Below, piece after piece: positions 1 through 6,886 of a stretch of DNA of 9,093 bases; position 1 is the first letter of the stretch, and the number at the start of each line of letters is the position of its first letter. The stretch spans positions 1,358 to 10,450 of the forward strand of contig JAJQBF010000050.1 of NCBI GenBank assembly GCA_021203425.1, given 5' to 3'. Under the pieces are notes generated by a model. That model searched no databases and was not told where the DNA came from. It was given only the letters and a program-made list of their open reading frames with translations. A program made the translations under genes and the position numbers. Source of the DNA: Clostridiales bacterium. GTDB taxonomy: Bacteria; Bacillota; Clostridia; Lachnospirales; CAG-274.

Positions 1-35
1 TTATTGCCTATAAACCTTAAAGTTTAAAAATTTAA

Positions 36-196
36 ATTTACTTTACATTTTGGCCCTAATAAGACTATTCTAAAAACTGAGGTAACGGGCACTGAGGCTA
101 TATTTAAATTCCATTTTGGCACTAATAAGACTTCGGGTACTTACGTATAGGGGCACTGAGGCTATATTTAAATTCCATTTTGGCACTAATAAGACT
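36..196 (-). CRISPR. Short CRISPR array, three repeats and two spacers
   Basis: Three repeat copies lie at 36-66, 102-132 and 166-196. The last two are identical over 31 bp; the first differs from them at four positions. On the plus strand the repeat begins ATTTAAATTCC and ends CTAATAAGACT. Read on the minus strand it ends GGAATTTAAAT, the typical 3' end of I-B repeats, which leaves an 8-nt crRNA handle ATTTAAAT. Spacers are 67-101 (35 bp) and 133-165 (33 bp). The decayed copy at the left marks the leader-distal end and the promoter lies to the right, so the array is read leftward like the cas genes. The 30 or 31 bp repeat length is uncertain because the spacers share 15 bp next to the repeat. 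No further repeat is seen in 1-35, but the array could resume outside the window. Confidence 0.88.
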
Positions 197-475
197 GGTA
201 TTTTGGTATAGGCGATTTTATCCGGTTATTTTTTAGGATAATTGTCGCTCTGTTTTTATTATATTGCAAGAGTCGTTTTTTTGCAAGCTTAATGCTGCAA
301 AAAAAATATTTTAGTGGCAGAAATCAGCAGAAAAAGCCGACTTGTCAATGTATGGGGGTTATTGCGCTAAAGAGGGTCAACAGCAGGTTTTTATACCATT
401 TTATTATTATGGAAATCAAAACAAATTTGTCATTGTTTTATATATTTTGAGCTTTCTGTGTCTTTGAGATGTCTT
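197..475 (-). promoter_or_regulatory. CRISPR leader between cas2 and the array
   Basis: This 279-bp AT-rich stretch follows the cas2 stop codon and ends at the leader-proximal repeat. It has no credible coding frame. It contains a promoter facing the array (boxes at 281-286 and 258-263), so precursor crRNA would start about 55 nt before the first repeat. Its last 16 nt next to the repeat (197-212) match 13 of 16 positions of spacer sequence 136-151. I found no convincing intrinsic terminator after cas2, so the operon transcript may also run into the array. Confidence 0.7.
258..286 (-). promoter_or_regulatory. Predicted promoter of the CRISPR array
   Basis: On the minus strand a -35 box TTGCAA (286-281, four of six consensus bases) is followed after exactly 17 bp by a perfect -10 box TATAAT (263-258). 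Transcription would begin near position 251, about 55 nt before the first intact repeat at 196. The direction agrees with the decayed last repeat at 36-66 and with the GGAATTTAAAT repeat end. Boxes and spacing are read directly; promoter activity is inferred. Confidence 0.6.
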
Positions 476-754
476 TTACAAGAAGCTGTCAGTGTTGTCT
501 TCAGTTTTGCCCCAAAAATCTTTATCGAGCCATTTTTTGTTTCTGCCGGAAAAGACTATTACCGAGTCTTCGGTTTGCCGGATTATTTGATTCAGTTTCA
601 GTTTCAGCTTTAAAAGCTGGCCTTCTGAAAGGTCTCCCTCGAAAACTGAATTTTGTATATGGTTAAGATATTTTTTGCAGGTTTTAAATGGTTTTGAAAG
701 TATTTTTATGCCCTTGTCATCGGTTTTTATATCATAAACCAAAATAATATACAT
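476..754 (-). CDS. cas2: Cas2, CRISPR integration complex subunit
   Basis: Cas2 forms the dimer that bridges two Cas1 dimers during spacer integration. The protein has 92 residues, the normal family size. It opens with the diagnostic beta strand MYIILVYDI, whose Asp8 is the conserved acidic residue, and then has a ferredoxin-like pattern with QNSVFEGDLSEGQL in the middle (compare QxSVFEG in relatives). It ends with TAA. The ribosome site upstream of the ATG is GGTTGGTGG, weaker than those of most genes here. It lies 72 nt after cas1 and is the last cas gene before the leader, the usual place for the adaptation module. The identification is secure from sequence start, length and context. Confidence 0.96.
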   Translation of the reverse strand: MYIILVYDIKTDDKGIKILSKPFKTCKKYLNHIQNSVFEGDLSEGQLLKLKLKLNQIIRQTEDSVIVFSGRNKKWLDKDFWGKTEDNTDSFL

Positions 755-826
755 TTTACCACCAACCTTTTGTCGTTTTATTTATAAAGTGCTGCTGTTT
801 TGTTATCAGCCGAGTCAGTTTAGCCC

Positions 827-1819
827 TTACCACCAAATTTTAAAGCCTTCATATTCTTTTTCACCTATAAGATGCTTAATCAGCTTATAACATTCCAGTC
901 GCATTAGATGCTGATAGGATACAGTTTTATTAAGGGTTTTGTGTTTTATTGTAGTTTGGAGTTTTAAGTCAAGTTCTCTTAAAATTGTTTGAGAGGCTTC
1001 TTTTTTGAGGTGTAAATAACCTAAGTGTTCCGTAAAACTTTTTTCGGTTATTTGATTTTTATTAAGCAGCGAAAAAATAAGCCTGTCGCCTATAAGGGGC
1101 TTAAAAACCTCAGCTATATCAAGGCAGAGAGAAAAGCGTCTTGTTCCCGGCTGATGAAGATAGCTGATTGTAGGGTTAAGCTGTGTTTTGTAGATTTCAC
1201 CCAAAACCTTTGTGTATATCAATGTATTAACAAAGGAGATGAGAGTATTTATCATATTATCGGGAGGTCTTTTTACACGTTTGGTGAAATTAATTTCTCT
1301 GTCGATAATTGTGTTCCATACACTGTAATAATATTTGTGTATATTGCCCTCATAGCCCATAAGCTCCTGTATATTTTCAGCAGTATCGGCCTGTTTTATA
1401 AGTGTTTCAATTTCAATCATCTGCCTGCTTACATCTTTGCCTCTGCCATTGTAATATCTTAAATTTCGATAAATGTTACTGCCGGCTGTTTTTACAAATT
1501 CTTTGGCAAGAACCATACGTTTTTTGCTGTTTAAATAATGCTCCGCCTGATTTATGAGAAGCTTTCCCGAAACAAGCTCCTCTCTGGGGTAAAAGGAGCC
1601 TGTGTAAAAGCTGTAATAATTGAAGAAATGGGCAATAATTCCGTATTTCGAAAGAAGATTAATAAGGCTTGTATTAAAGCTCATTTCCGACATAATATAG
1701 AAATCACGCACATTTTCTATAGGCAAGTCTCTTTTTGTTCCGTCCGCTTTTTCAAAGGTTATTGTGTTGTCCTTTCTTGAAAGCTTTCCGTCGTTAAATA
1801 TATAATAGCTTCTGTCCAT
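827..1819 (-). CDS. cas1: Cas1, CRISPR integrase
   Basis: Cas1 is the metal-dependent integrase that inserts new spacers at the leader-repeat junction. The protein has 330 residues, standard for Cas1b. The N-terminal beta domain begins MDRSYYIFNDGKLSRKDNTI. The C-terminal helical domain keeps the active-site residues: Glu157 in MGYEGN, His222 in YLHQPGTRR, and Asp234/Glu237 in LDIAEVFKPL, so it appears catalytically intact. The start at 1819 has an excellent AAGGAGG site and follows the cas4 stop by 9 nt, suggesting coupled translation. The gene ends with two tryptophans and TAA. An out-of-frame plus-strand reading frame inside it is a shadow. Identification is very secure. Confidence 0.97.
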   Translation of the reverse strand: MDRSYYIFNDGKLSRKDNTITFEKADGTKRDLPIENVRDFYIMSEMSFNTSLINLLSKYGIIAHFFNYYSFYTGSFYPREELVSGKLLINQAEHYLNSKKRMVLAKEFVKTAGSNIYRNLRYYNGRGKDVSRQMIEIETLIKQADTAENIQELMGYEGNIHKYYYSVWNTIIDREINFTKRVKRPPDNMINTLISFVNTLIYTKVLGEIYKTQLNPTISYLHQPGTRRFSLCLDIAEVFKPLIGDRLIFSLLNKNQITEKSFTEHLGYLHLKKEASQTILRELDLKLQTTIKHKTLNKTVSYQHLMRLECYKLIKHLIGEKEYEGFKIWW

Positions 1820-1828
1820 TTTACCTCC

Positions 1829-2320
1829 TTAAATGCCGCAAAGGTCAAAATATGCACAGGAACGGCAAATTCTCTTGCTTTTATAAACAGGTGGCTTGTC
1901 TTCGTAAGTTATTTTTCTTATTTCGGACAGTATATTCTCAATTTCGATTTCGTCCTCTTTTGTTAAAATAACCTCCACACTTTCCTTTAAAAGCGGATAG
2001 TCTATTTTTCCCGTTATTCCTTCTACGCTACGCTGTTTTAAATAGTAAAGGTAATATTTCACCTGTAAAATACTCGCTTCTTCAATTTTCCTGCTTTTTT
2101 TGACCTCGTGGATAATACCCTGCTTTTTTATGAAGTCTACATTTATAACAATGTCTATATTTATATGCTTTTCTTCTCTTTTATATGTGTTTTCGTCAAG
2201 AAGCTTTCCTATGTAGACATTGCCGCTGTTTTGCTCCATATCTATGCTGTTGTAAAAGTACCAAAGTTTTCTTTTGCATACAGCATAATAATATACCATT
2301 AAACCTGTTATCTCTTTCAT
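1829..2320 (-). CDS. cas4: Cas4, RecB-like 4Fe-4S nuclease of the adaptation module
   Basis: Cas4 trims prespacers and helps select spacers with a correct PAM, working with Cas1-Cas2. The 163-residue protein is of usual I-B length. Four cysteines that would hold a 4Fe-4S cluster are present: Cys15 in YAVCKRKLWYF, and Cys152, Cys155 and Cys161 in ICRSCAYFDLC. The RecB-type nuclease motifs are Asp62 (VDFI), Glu72-x-Lys74 (HEVKKS) and Gln86-x-x-x-Tyr (QVKYY). The motif-I position, often His in Cas4, is Asp42 here (IGKLLDENTYKRE). The start has an AGGGGGG-type ribosome site 9 nt after the cas3 stop. Presence of Cas4 implies PAM-aware acquisition. Confidence 0.95.
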   Translation of the reverse strand: MKEITGLMVYYYAVCKRKLWYFYNSIDMEQNSGNVYIGKLLDENTYKREEKHINIDIVINVDFIKKQGIIHEVKKSRKIEEASILQVKYYLYYLKQRSVEGITGKIDYPLLKESVEVILTKEDEIEIENILSEIRKITYEDKPPVYKSKRICRSCAYFDLCGI

Positions 2321-2329
2321 ATAACCCCC

Positions 2330-4507
2330 TTATAAAAAGTCCGGTTCTCTTATCACCGTGTCAAAATTTATGGGTGCGAACCCTCTTTCGTCATACCGAC
2401 ATTCTATAACATCTATATTCATTCTGTCACCTATTTTCACAGATTCATATTTTTCTGCCTTTTTTTGCGATTTGGCTCTTTCGTATTTTTTAAGAACTTC
2501 ATCTGAAATTGATACTGTAAAGCCAATAATTTTATCCCTTATTTCAACCTTTTCGATATTCGTAAGACTTTTGTTTTTGTAACATTCTTGCAGTCTTTCT
2601 ATCTCTGTTTTATTTTTATAATAAACCGGCGATGGGATAATATCTTTACACGCTATTTCCCTGAAATTTGCATCTTTTCTTTCAATGTCATACAGCCTAA
2701 TGCCTTTTATTGTTTCATAGTGCTTTTTGTATTTATCGGCATAGCTGCTGTTTTTGAGATTTTCTGTTGTAAAGGCTTCATTTATGAGATTAATTTTATC
2801 CTTTTCGGAAACCGGGCCATTCCAACTTGTTATTGCTTTTCGTGACAAGTCATAAAGCTCTTCAATTTCGGAATAAACCTTGTCAAGCTCCAAATAAACA
2901 TAACAGTTTGTTTCGGAAACAGGCTTTGCTCCTCTTCTGTTGCACCTTCCCATTCTTTGGAAAAGAGAAGTCAGCTCATAAAGCTCCGTAAAAAGACAGT
3001 CAAAGTCTATGTCCAGACTGGCTTCTACAACAGAGGTGGAAATCCAAATACCCTTGTCAATGTGTTCTGTTTTTCCAAAGTCAATAATTTCATTTTCGAG
3101 AACCCTTCTGTCATTTTTGTCAAATTTAGCATGGAAAATATGCAGATTATCTTTGTTGTCTATAATCTCCGAAAGCTCATCGTAAAGCCACTGAGCCTTT
3201 TTAACGGTGTTGCAGACAACAAGTATTTTATTGCTGTCTCCGCCCTCATTATAACGTTTTATAATATCATCTGCATTCAGCTTTTTCTCAAGGACTGTTA
3301 TATTGTGACGAATGCTTTCATCAGTAAACTCACCGTATTCGGCATCTAAAAATTTCAGCTTGTCCCTTATAAAAGGTGTCAAAGTTGCGGTAACAACGGT
3401 TATTTTTCCGCCCATATCGTGAATTCTCTCCAAACCGGAAATTAAATAGGCCAAGGTGTCGGGGCTGTACATCTGTATTTCGTCAATAACTACCTTTGAA
3501 TATGACAATGTTGCTAGCTTTAGCTCATAGCCGTTATATTTAAAAACGAAGTTAAAAATTTGATCGGGGGTTGAAACCGTAAGAGGAAGAGTTAAATTTT
3601 TGCCTCTTTTGTTGTATTCTTCAACATCAAGCTCAGCTTTGTTTTTGTTATTTTCATTAATGTAATAACTCAAAGAATCTCCATACAAAAGCGAAACTCT
3701 TTCTTCGGTTTTCTCTTCGGCAATATCATTCTTAAACCGATTATACATTGCATTTATTGCAGTTTTCAAGGGCAATATAAAAAAGCCCTTGTTATCCCCT
3801 ATCCAGTGAAGCCCGGCTTCAGTTTTGCCCATACCTGTCTGGGCAACGGCAATAATATTTTTGTCGCTGTTTGCCCTGCAGAAACGCTGTAGGTCATTCC
3901 AATTCTCAGATGGCTTTTTAGTCTGCCACCTTTTCAACAGATTTCCAAGCCCTTTTGTTATAAAGTCGCTTTTGTACTCTATTTTGTAGCCGCCGCTTGT
4001 GCTGTAGTCACATTTGTTTAAAAGACCTTTTACCAATATTGTTTCCCTGTCATTTGAAACATAACCTATTTTATTACCTTCCAAACACTCTGTATACCAA
4101 TCTTCTTCAAAAGGCTTTATAAATTTTAAATATTCCTCCTCTTTTTCGTTAATTACTTCCCAAGCATTACAATAATCATGATAATTTAAAACGGCAAAAC
4201 AAACCCTGTAGTAGTCTCTTTCATTTTCAAGTTTTTCCTCATCAACAAAATAAGCAGAAAGAATATTGTGATATATTTCCTTATTGGAATTGTATTTAAT
4301 TTTACCTTTGGATTTTACCCTTTCCTAAAAGCCTTTTTGAATCTTTCCGAGATCATGATAATAAATTGCTTCCGTAAGCATTTTTATAATGTTTTCATCG
4401 ATTAAATAGCCCAAATCTTCTAAGCCTTTCATACATTTCATTAAGTCCTCATTATGCCGAGCTATAGTTTTGTCTTCCTTTGCTAAAAAATAATTTAAAT
4501 CTATCAC
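2330..4507 (-). pseudogene. cas3: Cas3 HD nuclease-helicase, split by an in-frame TAG
   Basis: Cas3 unwinds and cuts target DNA after Cascade binds. One frame runs from GTG 4507 to TAA 2330 (725 codons, normal for I-B Cas3), broken only by TAG at 4325-4327 (codon 61). The HD domain spans both sides of the stop: His18, His51-Asp52 (YYHDLGK) before it; His80 (YHNILSAYF) and His110 (LNYHDY) after it. The helicase follows: Walker A AQTGMGKT (about 222-229), DEIQ (343-346), TATLTP (374-379), VVEASLDIDFD and QRMGRCNRRG (518-527). All motifs are intact, so the change is recent or the stop is read through. The likely start is GTG with AGGGG 7 nt upstream. A helicase-only start at TTG 4084 has no good ribosome site. 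The ancestral codon was probably CAG, since Cas3 proteins usually have FQ here. Confidence 0.9.
4325..4327 (-). other. In-frame amber codon within the cas3 HD domain
   Basis: The minus-strand codons read GGC TTT TAG GAA AGG around this point, giving HDLGKIQKGF, stop, ER. The 80 codons between this stop and 4085 remain open in the same frame and encode the remaining HD motifs, so a frameshift is excluded on this sequence. No other annotated gene in the window ends in TAG: all use TAA except cas6, which uses TGA. A C-to-T change from CAG (Gln) is the simplest origin. Confidence 0.9.
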
Positions 4508-4519
4508 TGTATCACCCCT
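4505..4519 (-). promoter_or_regulatory. Ribosome site deciding the GTG start of cas3
   Basis: On the minus strand AGGGG (4519-4515) lies 7 nt before GTG at 4507-4505. No ATG lies in the same frame before the HD motifs, so GTG is the only supported start. The 52-nt gap after cas5 shows nothing else. Confidence 0.65.
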
Positions 4520-4559
4520 AAAAATAATTTTTCCAATATGAAACTAATAAAAACCGCTG

Positions 4560-5666
4560 TTAAATAAAATTCACAATATAGCTTTGTTCGTCTTCGTTTT
4601 TACAGTCTGCCCAAATATTACCAACTAAGCTGCTTACTCTAAAATCTGACAAATACATTACCTTCTTTTTTGCAAATGCTCTTTTATCGTCTTCTATAAC
4701 ATAATTCTTCGGCATATAATAAACAGTTCCTTTTGCTCCGCCCTCACTTGTACCTCTGGGTTTAATGTGAGTGTTGAATGCATCTTCGCTTACGTCTTCA
4801 ACATTTACATATGCAGCCTGTTTACACCTAAGCTTTCTTATAGCAGGCTTTTTTAAATCCTGTGTAAGCTCCGTAAAATCACAGCTTACAACATCAACAA
4901 AATCCTCACTTCTGCCTATGGCTGTAAGATTATTTATGTTTTCATAAATGTCATTCAGGGTGTCCTCATTACTTTTTATGTGGATAACAAGGTTTATGTT
5001 GTCCAAAATTTCATAATATTTGATTGAAGTTGTAAGGCTTGCATACTGCGAAACGGGAATATTATAGTTTTCGTCCTCATAAACTTTCAACCTTTTCTTA
5101 AACTCTTTTTCACAATCCTTATAATATTTTTCTTTTTTTTCGACCGCTTTATATTCCTTTGAGTTTTTGTTAAGCCCCTTTTTCTTTTCCGCCAGTTCCT
5201 TTTTACGTTTATTTATTGTTTCTTTCAGCTTTTTAAACCTTGTGTCTTTAAAAGTCTTAATTTCAGCCGAAACCTTTTTAAGCCCCAAATATTCCTCAAA
5301 AAGCTCGTGATTTACTATGTCTATATCCTTCTTTTTAGTAAAGCTTGAGCCCTGTTTTTTAGACACGGCGACCTTTGTGAAACCTGCCGAAAGGAGAGTG
5401 CTGTTGTTTAGCCTCACAAGGATTCCCCTGTCGTCCATTGTAGAATTTAAAAAGCAGTGGTCTGTATAAGGTTCCCTGCGCATACCTTCAAAATTTCCCT
5501 GAATACTTATGTCCATTGGGTGATATTCACTGTATCCGCAAGCATTGTGAAATGCCCCGATAACAGTGGAAACAGGAGGCAGAGGATAAGTCATTTTATT
5601 TTCAAAGCATTCGGGTTTCCAATAGTTTGCCGAAGTCTGTTTAAGCACAATTCTCAAACATTTCAT
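4560..5666 (-). CDS. cas5: Cas5 (Cas5b/Cas5t type) Cascade subunit
   Basis: Cas5 binds the 5' handle of the crRNA and caps the Cas7 backbone of Cascade. The N-terminus has the family pattern: MKCLRIVLKQTSANYWKPE, then TYPLPPVSTVIGAFHNACGY (residues about 26-45), and later AIGRSEDFVDV (about 249-259). I place the start at 5666. An upstream ATG at 5702 would add 12 unconserved residues and overlap cas7, and the family normally begins at MKxLR. The ribosome site AAGGGATG is modest. At 368 residues it is longer than the usual 230-260, because of a lysine/glutamate-rich, probably coiled-coil insertion at about 138-198. It sits 13 nt after cas7 and 52 nt before cas3. Cas5 identity is secure; the insertion's role is unknown. 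Confidence 0.93.
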   Translation of the reverse strand: MKCLRIVLKQTSANYWKPECFENKMTYPLPPVSTVIGAFHNACGYSEYHPMDISIQGNFEGMRREPYTDHCFLNSTMDDRGILVRLNNSTLLSAGFTKVAVSKKQGSSFTKKKDIDIVNHELFEEYLGLKKVSAEIKTFKDTRFKKLKETINKRKKELAEKKKGLNKNSKEYKAVEKKEKYYKDCEKEFKKRLKVYEDENYNIPVSQYASLTTSIKYYEILDNINLVIHIKSNEDTLNDIYENINNLTAIGRSEDFVDVVSCDFTELTQDLKKPAIRKLRCKQAAYVNVEDVSEDAFNTHIKPRGTSEGGAKGTVYYMPKNYVIEDDKRAFAKKKVMYLSDFRVSSLVGNIWADCKNEDEQSYIVNFI

Positions 5667-5679
5667 AAAATCACATCCC

Positions 5680-6582
5680 TTATACTCCGTAATAGCTGTC
5701 AACCTCTGCCTTTAAATCTTCAAAAAATTTATGAACAGATTTTGCCTTAAGCTGTTCTTCGATGGCTCTGTCATTGTTTAAAATATCTGCCTTACACAGG
5801 CCGCAGCTGAAACCTTTGTTGAGCTTGTCCTTAAGATCTTCAGTTATGTCAAGACTGTCGTTTTTAATTCTTACAACATTTTCAAAAACGTGGGTTTTTC
5901 TCTCAGATATGCCGCCGATAACAAAAACAGGCTCTGCATTGTCAAGATTTCCCTTTACAACAAGAGAAAGCTCCTCAACAGCCTTAAGAAGGGCTTTAAC
6001 TCTGTAGACCTTTTCGACATTGTCCGCCTCCGGTCCGCCGAAATTATATTCCTTGCCGATCATATCCAAATCAATTGTAAGGCTATAAATCTTGAGTGAT
6101 TTGTCATATTCATATTGATAAGGCATAAGACCAACTCTGCTGTCGCCGGCGTCATCGTCGCTGAGCTGCAGGTTAAGATTATTTGCCGATGCACGTTTGT
6201 TAGCAAGGTAAAGGTTATTGTGAAATCTGGATTCATTTATAAAGCTTTCGGCTGCAATTGCATCGGTTAAATAAAATGAGCTTTTTCTTATATATGTACT
6301 GCTCTTTCCCGTGGTCATATAGCCGGCTTCCAATGCACGGCAGTTGCTTACGTTTTTTTCGGCTGTTGCCAGCTTTTGTGTTACGCTTTTATCAATTGTG
6401 GTTTCCACGTCATCATATAAACCACTTGTAACCATAAGAGCGTTTTTAAGGCTTTCTCTGCTTCTTATTGCATATATTTTTCCGTTTTTAAATACCTTTT
6501 GAATTGAAGAAATATTCCCCAAGCCTTCTCCGTAGTTTGACGTCATATTTGATATTACTGTTAATGTCAATGCCTTTCCCAT
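5680..6582 (-). CDS. cas7: Cas7 (Cst2/DevR family), Cascade backbone
   Basis: Cas7 copies line the crRNA spacer and form the backbone of Cascade; each subunit flips out one guide base in six. The 300-residue protein fits the Cst2/DevR branch. Family features are the first strand GKALTLTVISNMTSNYGEG, the conserved YAIRSRESLKNALM (about 37-50), the region around RVGLMPYQYEY (149-159), and a late EPVFVIGGISERKTHVFENVVR segment (217-238). A glycine/aspartate-rich loop (SDDDAGDSR) lies in the middle. The start has a perfect AAGGAGGAG site, the best in the operon, as expected for the subunit needed in most copies. It lies 22 nt after cas8 and 13 nt before cas5. Confidence 0.95.
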   Translation of the reverse strand: MGKALTLTVISNMTSNYGEGLGNISSIQKVFKNGKIYAIRSRESLKNALMVTSGLYDDVETTIDKSVTQKLATAEKNVSNCRALEAGYMTTGKSSTYIRKSSFYLTDAIAAESFINESRFHNNLYLANKRASANNLNLQLSDDDAGDSRVGLMPYQYEYDKSLKIYSLTIDLDMIGKEYNFGGPEADNVEKVYRVKALLKAVEELSLVVKGNLDNAEPVFVIGGISERKTHVFENVVRIKNDSLDITEDLKDKLNKGFSCGLCKADILNNDRAIEEQLKAKSVHKFFEDLKAEVDSYYGV

Positions 6583-6604
6583 ATTATTTCTCCTCCTTTG
6601 CGTT

Positions 6605-6886
6605 TTACTGCTTTTCAGGTTTTACTGTCAATGCGTTTATAAAAGTATAAATAATTTCTTTGTTGTTTTCAAAATCTTCAAACAAATCATACGCAAAACC
6701 ATAATATATGCCTGTGTATGATGATAAATTCAATAAAATAAGTGTTGCTCTGTCATAATCCTTAAATGTAACCGAACTTATAAGCTTTTGCCTATAGCTA
6801 TCAAGCTTGCTTGTTCTGTTGTCCCTAACAAATTTTTCGACCGTACTGTTTGCCGTTCTTTTAGCTTCTCTCATTGCCCATGTCAT
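6605..6886 (-). CDS. cas11: Probable Cas11 small subunit from an internal start in cas8
   Basis: Inside cas8, in the same frame, AAGGGAG (6901-6895) stands exactly 8 nt before the ATG of Met376 (6886-6884). Translation from there gives 93 residues that begin MTWAMREAKRTANSTVEKF and end at the cas8 stop. The segment is predicted mostly helical, rich in Lys, Arg and Glu, the type of helical bundle expected for Cas11, which braces the crRNA-target duplex. Known biology: several subtypes lacking a separate cas11 gene, including I-B, make Cas11 by internal initiation in the large subunit gene. No separate cas11 gene exists in this operon. The ribosome site is seen; the protein's existence is inferred. 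At 93 residues it is slightly short. Confidence 0.6.
   Translation of the reverse strand: MTWAMREAKRTANSTVEKFVRDNRTSKLDSYRQKLISSVTFKDYDRATLILLNLSSYTGIYYGFAYDLFEDFENNKEIIYTFINALTVKPEKQ

Noticed and set aside
87..196. A 46-bp repeat unit with 18-20 bp spacers instead of a 31-bp repeat
   Set aside because: The extra 15 bp are missing beside the third array repeat and beside both cas6-upstream copies, and I-B repeats are about 30 bp with spacers of about 35 bp.
421..475. A possible transcription terminator after cas2
   Set aside because: Only a short palindrome (ACAAATTTGT at 421-430) is present, without a GC-rich stem and T tract.
1025..1462. Plus-strand open frames such as 1025-1462, 2957-3349, 5457-5750 and 469-666
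   Set aside because: All lie opposite well-supported cas genes, lack ribosome sites and resemble no family; they are antisense shadows.
4325..4507. The 60-codon HD fragment as a separate small gene (cas3'' )
   Set aside because: It holds only half of the HD motifs; the others lie just after the TAG in the same frame, so this is the first part of one interrupted cas3.
5667..5702. An earlier ATG for cas5 at 5702
   Set aside because: It adds 12 unconserved residues and overlaps the end of cas7. Cas5 proteins begin at MKxLR, which matches the ATG at 5666.
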